NCBI GenBank assembly: GCA_964242215.1 | Contig: CAXTCJ010000001.1 | Span: forward strand, 1-64,000 | Origin: LMUY01 sp964242215 | GTDB lineage: Bacteria; Pseudomonadota; Alphaproteobacteria; Acetobacterales; Acetobacteraceae | Direction of reading: 5' to 3' | Length of the DNA stretch: 64,000 nt | In this document: positions 32,587 to 41,431 of the stretch, in pieces | How the letters are laid out: the number at the start of each line of letters is the position of its first letter | Numbering within the stretch: the first letter of the stretch is position 1 | Program-made: the position numbers and the translations under genes | Notes under the pieces: model-generated | What the model saw: the letters and a program-made list of their open reading frames with translations, nothing else | The model's database searches: none | What the model was told of the DNA's origin: nothing

Positions 32587-33858
32587 TCAGCCGTGCCCGA
32601 TCGCGGCCGCGACCCAGCCGGCCGCGGCCAAGGTTGCGGCGTCCGCCCCGAAGCGACCCACGATCTGCAGCCCGAGCGGCAATCCGCCAGGCCCGATGCC
32701 CGCGGGAACGGTCACGCAAGGGACGTGCAGGCTGGTCCAGATCGTGTTGAACGCCGGGTCGCCGGTCCACTCAAGGCCAGCCGGAGCCTCGCCCGGCGCA
32801 GACGGTGTCAGCAGCACGTCGAGTCCGGCCATGGCGGCCGGGAAACCGTCACGCGCACGCTGCAGAACGGCGCGCGCGGTATCCAGGGCCTCGGGAGATT
32901 GGGCCATGCCCCACTCGAGGCGCTCGCGAAGGATTTCGCTCAGTTCCTCCCGGTGGAACAGCATTTCCCACGCCATGGCGCTGGCGCTCTCGGCCTGCAT
33001 GACCAGACCGTGCGCATCGATCATAGAAGTGTAATCCGGCGGCAGTTCGTGATCGGTAACGGTGGCGCCGGCGCGCCGCAGCCGCTCGCCGGCATCCACC
33101 AGCAACTGCCGGGTCGCATCGTCAGCCATGTGCCAGGCCGGCGAACGACATAGGCCAATCCTTGGCGCACGGGGCAAGCCGCGATCCGGATCGCCCAAAT
33201 CCCTTCCCGAGACCGCCCCGGCCAGCAGAGCGCAATCGGCAACGCTGCGGGCCATCACGCCCACGGTGTCGAGCGAAAATGCCATCAGCTTCATGCCGTG
33301 ACGATCGATCATGCCGTAGCTCGGCTTGTAGCCCACCACACCGCAATACGCCGCGGGGCGGATGACGCTGCCGGCCGTCTGGGTGCCGTAGGCGAATGGG
33401 AAGTAGCCGGCGGCCACACCTGCCGCCGAGCCGCTGCTGGAGCCGCCCGGCGTGTGCCCGGCGTTGTGCGGATTGGTCGTGGGGCCGGGGTGCCGGGTCG
33501 CGAACTCGGTCGTCACCGTCTTGCCGAGCACGGCAGCGCCAAATCGTCGCGCGGTGGCGACGGCGCTGGCATCAGCGCGGGGGCGGTGACCATGCCAGAT
33601 CGGCGAGTTGTAACCGGTTGGCATGTCGGCCGTGTCCAGCACGTCCTTCACGCCTAGGGGTAAGCCATGCAGTGGGCCCGAGCGCGCGGCGGTGGCGGCA
33701 TGCTTGGCAACCGCCGGGTCGAGATAGGCCATCGCGCGTACGATTGGCTCGCGCTCGGCGATGCGGGCGAGGCAGGCCTCCATCAGCTCCGCCGGCGAGA
33801 GTTGGCCAGCCTCGATGCGGGCGCGGGCGGCGGTGGCGGTCAGATCAGCCAAGTCCAT
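32587..33858 (-). CDS. Amidase, amidase-signature family
   Basis: A 423-residue amide hydrolase with the complete Ser-cisSer-Lys triad. Lys71 is in GLPLGVKDVLDT, the Ser cluster at 140-144 in GGSSSGSAAGVAAG, and nucleophile Ser164 in GTQTAGSVIRPAA. The ATG at 33858 is preceded by GGAGAG. It overlaps livF by 14 bp, so it belongs to the ABC-importer operon, and the imported compound probably carries an amide that this enzyme opens. It lacks the GatB partner and the length of GatA, and so is not the tRNA amidotransferase. The substrate is unknown. Confidence 0.9.
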   Translation of the reverse strand: MDLADLTATAARARIEAGQLSPAELMEACLARIAEREPIVRAMAYLDPAVAKHAATAARSGPLHGLPLGVKDVLDTADMPTGYNSPIWHGHRPRADASAVATARRFGAAVLGKTVTTEFATRHPGPTTNPHNAGHTPGGSSSGSAAGVAAGYFPFAYGTQTAGSVIRPAAYCGVVGYKPSYGMIDRHGMKLMAFSLDTVGVMARSVADCALLAGAVSGRDLGDPDRGLPRAPRIGLCRSPAWHMADDATRQLLVDAGERLRRAGATVTDHELPPDYTSMIDAHGLVMQAESASAMAWEMLFHREELSEILRERLEWGMAQSPEALDTARAVLQRARDGFPAAMAGLDVLLTPSAPGEAPAGLEWTGDPAFNTIWTSLHVPCVTVPAGIGPGGLPLGLQIVGRFGADAATLAAAGWVAAAIGHG

Positions 33859-34582
33859 GGGGGCTCTCCTCGGCGGCGGTGGTGCGCGCCTGGCCAAGAT
33901 ACGTCGCCAGCACGCGCGCGTCATTGCGCAGGGCGGCAGCTGGGCCGGCGGCGGTGATGCGGCCCATCTCGAGCACGGCGCCCTCGTCGGCCAAGGCTAG
34001 GGCAGCGCGGGCGTTCTGCTCCACCAACACCATGGCCAGGCCGTCGCGCCTCAGCCCGTCCAAGGTCCGAAAAATGTCGCGGACGATGCGGGGGGCAAGG
34101 CCCAGGCTCGGTTCGTCCAGCAGCAGGAGCCGGGGGCGGCCCATCAGGGCGCGGCCCAGGGCCAGCATCTGCCGTTCGCCGCCCGAGAGCGTGCCGGCCA
34201 CCTGCTGGCGGCGCTCCTCCAGCCGGGGGAACACGGCGAAGACGTCGCGCATGGACGCGCCGCGCCTGGCGTAGGCGCCGAGTTCGAGGTTCTCCGCCAC
34301 GGTCATGTCGGCGAACAGGGCGCGGGTCTCGGGCACCAGCAGCAAGCCGCGGCCGACCAGTTCCTCGGTGGCGATGCCGGCGATGTCGTCGCCGTCCAGC
34401 CGCCTAGTGCCGGTGGACGGCAGCAGGTTCATGATCGCGTGCATCGCTGTGGTCTTGCCGGCGCCATTGGGGCCGATCACGGTCACGATCTGCTTCGGCT
34501 GCACCACCAAGTCGATGCCATGCAGCACCGTGGCGCGGCCATAGCCGGCGCGCAGCCCCGCGATCTCCAGCAGCGCCGTCAC
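33845..34582 (-). CDS. livF: Branched-chain amino acid-type ABC transporter ATPase LivF
   Basis: A 245-residue ATPase. Walker A GPNGAGKTT is near 38-46, the signature LSGGERQML and Walker B LLLLDEPSLGLAP are intact, and the LivF-type GRGLLLVPETRALFADMTV is in place. The GTG at 34582 overlaps the LivMG stop (GTGA). It pairs with the ATPase half of the fused LivMG to power an importer for branched-chain amino acids, amides or urea-like compounds. The adjoining amidase favours an amide-type substrate, but this is inference. Confidence 0.92.
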   Translation of the reverse strand: MTALLEIAGLRAGYGRATVLHGIDLVVQPKQIVTVIGPNGAGKTTAMHAIMNLLPSTGTRRLDGDDIAGIATEELVGRGLLLVPETRALFADMTVAENLELGAYARRGASMRDVFAVFPRLEERRQQVAGTLSGGERQMLALGRALMGRPRLLLLDEPSLGLAPRIVRDIFRTLDGLRRDGLAMVLVEQNARAALALADEGAVLEMGRITAAGPAAALRNDARVLATYLGQARTTAAEESPHGLG

Positions 34583-36357
34583 TCGACGCCGCCGAGATAG
34601 GCATCCAGCACGCGGGGGTCGGCCTGCACCTGCTCCGGGCGGCCCTCGGCGATCTTGCGGCCGAACTCCATCACCACGACGTGGTCGGCGAGGCCCATCA
34701 GGAAGTCCATGTCGTGCTCCACCAGCAGCACGGCGACCCCCTCGGCCCGCAGCGCGCGCAGACAGGCGGCGAGCTCCTCCTTCTCCTGCAGGCGGAGGCC
34801 GGCGGCGGGTTCGTCCAGCAGCAGCGCGGCGGGATGCAGGCAAAGGGCACGGGCGATCTCCACGATGCGCTGCTGGCCGAGCGAGAGATCCCCGGCACGC
34901 TGGTGCAACACCGGGCCGAGGCCGAGCCGGTCCGCCTGGCGCGCCGCCTCGGCCAGCAACTGCCGTTCCTCCGCACGGTCCAGCCGCAGCATGGCGGCCA
35001 ACATGCTGGCGCGGCCGCGGGTGTGGGCGCCGAGGGCAATGTTCTCCAGCACCGGGCGGCCCGGCAGCAGGCGGACGTGCTGGAAGGTGCGCCCCAAGCC
35101 AAGCCGGGCCATGCGACGGGGCGGCTCGCCGGTGACGACCTGGCCGTGGAGGCGGATGCTGCCGCCGTCGGGGGTGATCAGGCCGCTCAGCTGGTTGAAC
35201 ATGGTGCTCTTGCCGGCGCCGTTGGGCCCGATCAGCGCCACGATCTGCCCGGCGGCGACGGTGAGGCCGACACCATCATTGGCCACCAGGCCGCCGAAGC
35301 GCTTGGTGATGCCCTCGGCACTGAGAACTTGGCCGCCGGGGTGGTCGGCGGCGGGCAAGCGAGGCGCGTCCGGTACGGGCATTGGGCGCGGGGTGGGCAG
35401 CAGGCGGGCGACGAACGGGACGAGGCCGCCGGGCATGCGCTGCATCACCAGGATGATGATGGCGGCGAAGGCCATGCCCTCGAAATTGCCGGGTCGACCG
35501 AACAGGCGGGGAAGCCAGTCGTTCAACTGGTCGCGCAGCAGCGTCACCACGCCCGCGCCCAGCACCGCGCCCCAGAGTGACCCGGCGCCGCCGATGATCA
35601 CCATGAACAGGTATTCGATCCCGGCCGTAAGGTCGAACGGCGTGGGGCTGACCTGGCGCTGCAGGTGGGCATACAGCCAGCCGGAGAGCCCGGCGTACAG
35701 GGCGGCCACCAGGAACACCCACAGCGCCAGCCGGGCCGTGTCGACGCCCATGCTCTCCGCCATTGCCCGGCCGGTCGCGAGGGCTCGGATGGCGCGGCCC
35801 TGGCGGCTGTCCAACAGGTTGCGGGTGAGCAGCAACATGCCGAGCAGCACCAGACCGACGAACAGCAGCATCAGGCGCTCGTTCGGCTGCTCGAAAGGCG
35901 GCAGGCCGGGCACTTCGGCCAGGCCGTTATAGCCGCCGAGCCCGGGGATGGTGCCGAACAGGTAGTAGGCGGCACTGCCCCAGGCGATGGTGCCGAGCGG
36001 CAGGAAGTGGCCGCTTAGCCGCACGGTGACCACCCCCACGAGGCAGGCGGCGACGGCGACCAGCACCAACGCGACCGGCAGCGTGAGCCAGGGGGACCAA
36101 CCGTAGTCGCGGGTGAGCACGGCCGTCGCATAGGCGGCGATGCCGGCAAAGGCGGCCTGGCCGAAGGACGTCTGCCCGGCGATGCCCGTCATCAGCACCA
36201 GCCCGACCGCGATCATCGCCGCCAGCCCGACATAGGCGAGCAGCGCCACGTAGAACGGCGGCAGCAGGATCGGCGCGGCTAAGACGGCGAGAACTGGCAG
36301 TACGCCGCCCAGCCACAAGCGAGCGTTCACTCGTCGATCCAACAGGCGAGCTTTCAC
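34579..36357 (-). CDS. Fused ABC permease-ATPase, LivM-LivG
   Basis: A 592-residue fusion. The N-terminal ~330 residues are the LivM permease, with about eight membrane helices (GLVLMTGIAGQTSFGQAAFA and FMVIIGGAGSLWGAVLGAG are hallmarks). A short Pro-rich linker (PTPRPMPVPDAPR) leads to the LivG ATPase, with Walker A GPNGAGKST, FQHVRLLPGRPVLENIALG, signature LSLGQQRIVEIA and Walker B LLLDEPAAGL. The GTG at 36357 overlaps livH by 4 bp; a second in-frame GTG at 36330 lies in a short near-duplication and is also possible. Such fusions are known in this transporter family. Confidence 0.92.
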   Translation of the reverse strand: MKARLLDRRVNARLWLGGVLPVLAVLAAPILLPPFYVALLAYVGLAAMIAVGLVLMTGIAGQTSFGQAAFAGIAAYATAVLTRDYGWSPWLTLPVALVLVAVAACLVGVVTVRLSGHFLPLGTIAWGSAAYYLFGTIPGLGGYNGLAEVPGLPPFEQPNERLMLLFVGLVLLGMLLLTRNLLDSRQGRAIRALATGRAMAESMGVDTARLALWVFLVAALYAGLSGWLYAHLQRQVSPTPFDLTAGIEYLFMVIIGGAGSLWGAVLGAGVVTLLRDQLNDWLPRLFGRPGNFEGMAFAAIIILVMQRMPGGLVPFVARLLPTPRPMPVPDAPRLPAADHPGGQVLSAEGITKRFGGLVANDGVGLTVAAGQIVALIGPNGAGKSTMFNQLSGLITPDGGSIRLHGQVVTGEPPRRMARLGLGRTFQHVRLLPGRPVLENIALGAHTRGRASMLAAMLRLDRAEERQLLAEAARQADRLGLGPVLHQRAGDLSLGQQRIVEIARALCLHPAALLLDEPAAGLRLQEKEELAACLRALRAEGVAVLLVEHDMDFLMGLADHVVVMEFGRKIAEGRPEQVQADPRVLDAYLGGVE

Positions 36358-37364
36358 TCGTCCAGCGACCGGTGACGTAGGGACAGCACGGCCAAGGCCG
36401 GCAGCAGCAGGCCGAACACGATCGGCGCCGAGTAGGCACTCACCCAGAACGAGACGAGCGATTCGATCACGCCGACACCCAGGGCGCCGAATGCCGCGAT
36501 CGGGTAGCTGACCAGGCCGCCGAATACCGCCGCGATGAAGCCTTTCAGCCCCGTGATGAAGCCGCTGTCGTACGAGATCGGCGTGATCGGCGCGATCAGC
36601 AGCCCCGCCAGGCCGCCGATTGCCGCCGCCAGCAGGAAGGCGAGTGCCCCCGTCCGCCCGCGCTCGATCCCCATCAGGCGGGCGCCCAGCGGGTTGGATG
36701 CGGTGGCGCGCAGGGCCTTGCCGAGCAGGGTGAAGCGGAATAGCCAGCGCAGCCCCACCACCAGCAGTACGCAACTTCCGGCGACCCATAGCGAGTGGCC
36801 GGAGATGTCGATGTCGCCCACGGTGAAGTTGGCGTGGGAGAAGGCGGGGGTGCGGGACGCCTCGGGGCCGAACACGATCAGGCCAATGCCGAGCAGTACG
36901 TAATGCAGCGCCATGGCCACGATCAGCAGGGTCAGCACGGAGGCGCCGGAGAGCGGGCGGAACACGAGGCGGTGGATCGGCGGCCCGAGCAGCGCGATGC
37001 CGGCGACGGTCAGGATGCCGAGCAGCCAGGCGGGTGCGGCGACCCGCACGGCCAGCACCGTGGCTGCGGTCAGGGCGGCGGCCGGCAGGGCCGACCAAGC
37101 GGCTGCGCGCCAGGGCCGAGGTTGGGTGAAGGCCAGGGCCGCACAGACCAGCGCCGCCCCGTCGAGCACCCAGAGCGTGCCGGGTATTTCACCCTGCAGC
37201 ATGCCCGCGAAGCCAAGGGCGGCGAACGAGACGAAATCGCCTTGCGGGATGAAGATCACCCCCGAAACGGAGAACACGATCAACAACCCGATCGCGAGCA
37301 GCAGGTAGATTGCGCCCGTGGTCAGCCCGTCCTGCACGAGCAGGATGAAGATCGAGCTGTCCAT
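36354..37364 (-). CDS. livH: Branched-chain amino acid-type ABC permease LivH
   Basis: A 336-residue permease with about eight to ten hydrophobic segments. GLTTGAIYLLLAIGLLIVFS at the start and FTLLGKALRATASNPLGARL near 215-234 are typical for LivH, the latter being the cytoplasmic loop for the ATPase. Near the end are GLKGFIAAVFGGLVSYPIAA and FGLLLPALAVLSLRHRSLDE. The ATG at 37364 starts directly at the first membrane segment. It is slightly longer than E. coli LivH because of an extra Ala-rich region near 95-125. It is separated from the binding-protein gene by a palindromic repeat, which may tune expression. Confidence 0.92.
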   Translation of the reverse strand: MDSSIFILLVQDGLTTGAIYLLLAIGLLIVFSVSGVIFIPQGDFVSFAALGFAGMLQGEIPGTLWVLDGAALVCAALAFTQPRPWRAAAWSALPAAALTAATVLAVRVAAPAWLLGILTVAGIALLGPPIHRLVFRPLSGASVLTLLIVAMALHYVLLGIGLIVFGPEASRTPAFSHANFTVGDIDISGHSLWVAGSCVLLVVGLRWLFRFTLLGKALRATASNPLGARLMGIERGRTGALAFLLAAAIGGLAGLLIAPITPISYDSGFITGLKGFIAAVFGGLVSYPIAAFGALGVGVIESLVSFWVSAYSAPIVFGLLLPALAVLSLRHRSLDE

Positions 37365-37380
37365 GTTACGCGAAGGCCAA

Positions 37381-37522
37381 GAACCTCCCCCTCCCCCTGA
37401 GGGAGGGGGCTGGGGGGAGGGGTGGCGCACGCACGACAGTCGGAGATTTGGTGAAGCCCGCGATCGCGACATCGTGCCGTCGCCACCCCTCCCCTAGCCC
37501 CTCCCTCAAGGGGAGGGGGATT
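37381..37522. repeat. Repeat C copy: paired G/C-rich hairpins
   Basis: CTCCCCCTCCCCCTGAGGG and GAGGGGGCTGGGGGGAGGGG on the left, with CCACCCCTCCCCTAGCCCC and TCCCTCAAGGGGAGGGGG on the right, form an inverted pair ~140 bp long between the binding-protein gene and livH. It is the same type of element as 12780-12931. In an operon it could attenuate transcription downstream of the abundant binding protein. Confidence 0.55.
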
Positions 37523-37553
37523 AGGAAGCACCGAATTTTCGGCACCGGCAGAC

Positions 37554-38690
37554 TTACTTGATTAGCTTCCAGGCGCCGTCCTGCACCTGCACCATCACGC
37601 GGGAGCGGCCGTCCATGCCGTTATGGTCGGTGGCCGACATGGTATACACGCCGTGGGTGCCGACCAGCTCGTGCGTCTGTTCCATACCCGTGCGCAGCGC
37701 CTCGCGGAACGCCGGCGTGCCGGGCTTGCCGGCCTTCAGCGCCGCCGGGATTGCGCCATCAATCAACAGGCTGGCGTCGTAGGTGTAACCGGCGAAAGCG
37801 TTGCGGCTCTGCGGGCCGAACTTGTCGATGTAGCGCTGCATGAACGCGGTCGCCACGGGCTTGACCACGTTGCCGTCCGGCAGCTGGTCATACACCACCA
37901 GCGGCCCAGTGGGGGCGATGCAGCCATCCACCGCCGCCCCGCCGACGCGGATGTAGTCAGGCCCGACCACGCCGTGATTGTTATAAACCTGGCCCTTAAA
38001 GCCGCGCTGGTTCAGCGCGATCTGCGGTAATGCGCCGGGCACGGCCGAGCCGCCCAGCATCATCACGTCGGGATGGTGGGACATCGCCTTCAGCACCTGC
38101 GGCTGCACCGAGGCGTCGGTGCGGGCGTAACGCTCCTCGTCAACGATCTCGATGCCGGTGCCTTTCACGTCGTCGGTCAGCGCGCCCAGCACCGCGTCAC
38201 CCCAGCCATCGCCGAAGCCGATGAAGCCCGTGGTCTTGGCGCCCTTCGCCTTCATGCTCTCGACCACGCCCTGCACCATCAGCTTGATCGGCTGGGCGTC
38301 GATGAAGGCGTAAGGATACACCTTGGTGTCCACCACGTACGGGGCCATTCCGACCATCGGCACATGCGCTTCGCTGGCGATCGGCATCACGGAGGAGATC
38401 GGGGCGGTGCTGGCAGGTCCGATCAGCGCGTCGACATGGTCCTCGGCGATCAGCTTGCGGGCGATGTTGGCGGACGCCGTCGGGTCGCCACCGTCGTCGC
38501 GCACAAGGTACGTCACTTTCTGCCCGGCGACTTCCGTCGGTAGCAGCTCCACCGCGTTCTTGTAACCAGTGCCCTGGGCGGCCCCTGGCCCGGTGATGCT
38601 GAGCACGACGCCGATCGTGATCTGCGCTTTGGCAGGCGCTGCGAACGGCAGCAGGCAGACGGCCGCGAGCAGGGCAGTGGAACGACGCAT
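37554..38690 (-). CDS. ABC transporter periplasmic substrate-binding protein (LivJ/LivK type)
   Basis: A 378-residue type I periplasmic binding protein. It has a clear signal peptide (MRRSTALLAAVCLLPFAAPAKA, then QITIG). Family segments are ITIGVVLSITGPGAAQGTGY, LIGPASTAPISSVMPIASEA with the ligand-contacting Ser/Thr, and YTYDASLLIDGAI late. GGGGGGAG lies upstream of the ATG at 38690. As first gene of the importer operon it captures the substrate for LivH/LivMG/LivF. The adjacent amidase suggests an amide or related nitrogen compound rather than plain leucine. Confidence 0.92.
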   Translation of the reverse strand: MRRSTALLAAVCLLPFAAPAKAQITIGVVLSITGPGAAQGTGYKNAVELLPTEVAGQKVTYLVRDDGGDPTASANIARKLIAEDHVDALIGPASTAPISSVMPIASEAHVPMVGMAPYVVDTKVYPYAFIDAQPIKLMVQGVVESMKAKGAKTTGFIGFGDGWGDAVLGALTDDVKGTGIEIVDEERYARTDASVQPQVLKAMSHHPDVMMLGGSAVPGALPQIALNQRGFKGQVYNNHGVVGPDYIRVGGAAVDGCIAPTGPLVVYDQLPDGNVVKPVATAFMQRYIDKFGPQSRNAFAGYTYDASLLIDGAIPAALKAGKPGTPAFREALRTGMEQTHELVGTHGVYTMSATDHNGMDGRSRVMVQVQDGAWKLIK

Positions 38691-38749
38691 GGACAGAAAC
38701 TCCCCCCGGAGAAGCGCAGACGCATCCTGGGAAGGAGATACTTCAAGTG

Positions 38750-40111
38750 TCAAGGATCTTGCCCGACGATGGGTTCTGCGGGCGTGACCTGGTGCGCGCG
38801 CTCCACCGCAATCTGGAAGCGCTCGGCAAGAGCGGCGTAGATCGGCTTGGGGCAGACCAGGCGGGAGGCGAGGTAGCCGAGTAGTGCCGCGGCCATCAGG
38901 GGTACGGTGACTTGGCCGTCCTGCGTCATCTCCATGACGATGATGGTGGCGGTGATCGGCGCCTGCACCACGCCGGCGAAATACGCCACCATGCCGAGCA
39001 GCACGACCGCCCCCGAGGGCGCCGCCGGAATGAAACTCGAAATGACATGCCCGAGGCCGGCGCCAACCGCGAGAGAGGGGGCGAAGATGCCGCCGGGTAT
39101 GCCGCTGATGTAGGAGAGTACGCTGGCGGCGAATTTCAGCAGGAAGAAACCATCGGGTACGGTGCCGGTGCCGTCCACCAGCCCACGCGCCTGGGCATAC
39201 CCGGTGCCGAAAGTCGCGCCGCCACTGACATGTCCGAGGGTTGCGATGCCCAGCCCACAGCAGACGGCGAAGATCAGCGGATGGCGGATGATCGCCCGGC
39301 CCAACGCCCCCGGCACGCCCCCGGCGAACCAGACCAGGATGCTGCTGAAACACCCCCCCGCGAGGCCGCCGCCGATGCCGCAGGCCAGGATCGCGATCCA
39401 ACCCGCACCCCACGGCAAGGCGGCGGAGGCGCTGCCAAAATAGCTGTAAGTGCCAACCGTCGCCGCCGCCGTGATGCCGGAGATGATCACCGCCGTCAGC
39501 ACCCGGCCCGAGGTGCGCGCCTCGAAGGAGTGACTGAGTTCCTCGATCGCGAACACCACACCAGCAAGCGGCGTGTTGAACGCCGCCGCAATGCCGGCCG
39601 CACCGCCGCCGAGCACCATGGCGCGATAGGCGTCCTCCCGCGGCAGGCGCAGCACGCGACCGATCGTGTGCATGATCGTCGCCGAGATCTGCACGGTAGG
39701 CCCTTCGCGGCCGATCGAAGCCCCACAGGCCAACCCGAGCACCGTCAGCAGCACCTTGCCCGCCGCGATCCGCACCGACAGCGTGCGGTCCACCAGCACG
39801 TTGCTCGTCATATGCAGGGCGGCGATGACCTGGGGAATGCCGCTGCCCTGTGCGCCTGGGAATACAGTGCGGGTCAGCAGCACGCTGATCAGCAGCCCCA
39901 GCGGCGTCACGATGAAGGGTACCCAGGGCCGGCCGGCAACCATGTATTCGAACAGGTGCCCGGCCAAGTCCGCCGCCCAGGCGAACACGATCGCCGCGGT
40001 CCCTACCAGAACTGCGCCGACCCAAAACGCGCCCCCACGAAACGAGTTGGAGAGCAAACGCGGACCGTGGATGCCGAAATTCTGATAAACTGCCCGGACG
40101 CGCGTTCGCAT
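38750..40111 (-). CDS. ClC-type chloride/proton exchanger
   Basis: A 453-residue multi-pass membrane protein. The three selectivity motifs are present: GAQGSGIPQV near 86-95, GREGPTV at 134-140 with gating Glu136, and GGIFAPSLAVGAGLG. The internal proton glutamate is kept in PLAGVVFAIEEL. Both glutamates together point to a Cl-/H+ antiporter, not a channel, useful in acid resistance or charge balance. No C-terminal CBS domains. It lies 59 bp behind the importer's binding-protein gene on the same strand but is upstream in transcription; co-transcription is possible, not shown. Confidence 0.93.
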   Translation of the reverse strand: MRTRVRAVYQNFGIHGPRLLSNSFRGGAFWVGAVLVGTAAIVFAWAADLAGHLFEYMVAGRPWVPFIVTPLGLLISVLLTRTVFPGAQGSGIPQVIAALHMTSNVLVDRTLSVRIAAGKVLLTVLGLACGASIGREGPTVQISATIMHTIGRVLRLPREDAYRAMVLGGGAAGIAAAFNTPLAGVVFAIEELSHSFEARTSGRVLTAVIISGITAAATVGTYSYFGSASAALPWGAGWIAILACGIGGGLAGGCFSSILVWFAGGVPGALGRAIIRHPLIFAVCCGLGIATLGHVSGGATFGTGYAQARGLVDGTGTVPDGFFLLKFAASVLSYISGIPGGIFAPSLAVGAGLGHVISSFIPAAPSGAVVLLGMVAYFAGVVQAPITATIIVMEMTQDGQVTVPLMAAALLGYLASRLVCPKPIYAALAERFQIAVERAHQVTPAEPIVGQDP

Positions 40112-40174
40112 TACGTTCTTGACCCCAGTTCGAGTTCCCGGCAGTGTTCAACCGAACAGACGGGGAACGAATTC

Positions 40175-41317
40175 ATGCTCGCATCCGCCCTGACCTCCCG
40201 TTCCACCGCGACCACCGAGCCGGCGGCGCCCATGCCATCGCTAGCGCGACATGGCCGGGGTGCCACCGTCAACCCGGCCGTACGATATGACCGCACGCAT
40301 AGTGAGGCATTCGATGACGGCTGGGGCACGCTGGAGGAGGCGTTCGCAGAACTGCCGCCGCTACCAACGACATTGATCAAGGACAGCAGCCGCTCGGTCA
40401 TCAGTTGGAACACGAGCCCCGATATCGGGTTTGATCGCGCCGTCAATCCCTATCGCGGCTGCGAGCATGGCTGCATCTATTGCTACGCCCGACCAAGCCA
40501 CGCCTATCTTGGCTATTCCCCGGGCTTGGATTTCGAAACCAAGCTGGTCTTCAAGCCGGATGTCGCGGACCAGTTGGAGCGCGAACTGCGCAAGCCCGGC
40601 TATGTCGCGCAAACGCTGCAGCTCGGCTCCAATACCGATCCCTACCAGCCGATCGAGCGCACGCTGAAGCTCACGCGGTCGGTGTTGGAGGTTTTGGAGC
40701 GCTTCGGCCATCCGCTGTCGATCGTGACGAAATCGGCCGGCGTGGTGCGCGACGCGGACATTCTGGCCCGCATGGCCCAGCGCAACCTGGTCCGGGTTTG
40801 GATGTCCATCACTACGCTGGACGCCTCGCTGGCCCGCAAGATGGAGCCCCGTGCCGCGACCCCGGTGCGCCGCCTCGCCGCGGTGAGCGAACTGGCCGCC
40901 GCCGGCATCCCCGTGGGCGTATTGGCGGCCCCGATGATCCCCGGCCTGAACGACGCCGAGATGGAGCGGATCCTGGCTGCCGCCACCCAGGCCGGGGTGA
41001 GTTCGGCAAGCTACGTGCTGCTGCGGCTGCCGCTGGAACTACGACAGATGTTCGAGGCGTGGCTGGTGCAGCACTTCCCCGACCGCGCCCGGCATGTGCT
41101 GAACCTGGTGCGGGAGACGCGCAACGGGGCATTGAACGACGCCAAATTCCACAGTCGGTTCGCCGGGCAAGGCGTGTATGCGGAGTTGCTCGCCCGCCGG
41201 TTCACGCGCGCAGCCCGGCAGCATGGACTGGACGGGAGGGAGGATCTGGACTGCTCCCAGTTCAAGCCGCCGCCCGGTACGGGTTCGTTTGCCCAAGCGC
41301 AGATGTCGCTGTTCTGA
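40175..41317 (+). CDS. Radical SAM protein, PA0069/Rv2578c family
   Basis: A 380-residue radical SAM enzyme of unknown reaction. The [4Fe-4S] motif C-x3-C-x2-C is at Cys96, Cys100 and Cys103 (YRGCEHGCIYCYARPSH). Further family features are LQLGSNTDPYQPIE near 150-163 and VLAAPMIPGLNDAEMERIL near 248-266. The ATG at 40175, preceded by GGGGAACG, gives a ~90-residue N-terminal segment, which is normal here. It is divergent from the ClC gene (63 bp). The related family is widespread; no substrate is known. It ends before a CCCTCTCCC hairpin. Confidence 0.88.
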   Translation: MLASALTSRSTATTEPAAPMPSLARHGRGATVNPAVRYDRTHSEAFDDGWGTLEEAFAELPPLPTTLIKDSSRSVISWNTSPDIGFDRAVNPYRGCEHGCIYCYARPSHAYLGYSPGLDFETKLVFKPDVADQLERELRKPGYVAQTLQLGSNTDPYQPIERTLKLTRSVLEVLERFGHPLSIVTKSAGVVRDADILARMAQRNLVRVWMSITTLDASLARKMEPRAATPVRRLAAVSELAAAGIPVGVLAAPMIPGLNDAEMERILAAATQAGVSSASYVLLRLPLELRQMFEAWLVQHFPDRARHVLNLVRETRNGALNDAKFHSRFAGQGVYAELLARRFTRAARQHGLDGREDLDCSQFKPPPGTGSFAQAQMSLF

Positions 41318-41360
41318 GTCTTCCTCAAGCTGCCCGTCAGCGCCTCACCCCTCACCCCGG

Positions 41361-41383
41361 CCCTCTCCCTCAAGGGGAGAGGG
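41361..41383. repeat. Repeat C hairpin before rnhB
   Basis: CCCTCTCCC-TCAAG-GGGAGAGGG, a 9-bp perfect stem with flanking CTCACCCCGG. It lies in the 114-bp gap between the radical SAM gene and rnhB and may end transcription of the former. Same family as 12780-12802. Confidence 0.55.
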
Positions 41384-41431
41384 AGAAGAAGCGGCTTCTC
41401 CGGACTCGTCGCGGCTGCTACCGACTTCGGT

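Noticed and set aside
37098..40151. Very long minus-strand frames that run from importer genes into the ClC gene
   Set aside because: They are read-through extensions upstream of well-placed start codons with SDs (38690, 36357) and overlap the ClC gene in another frame.
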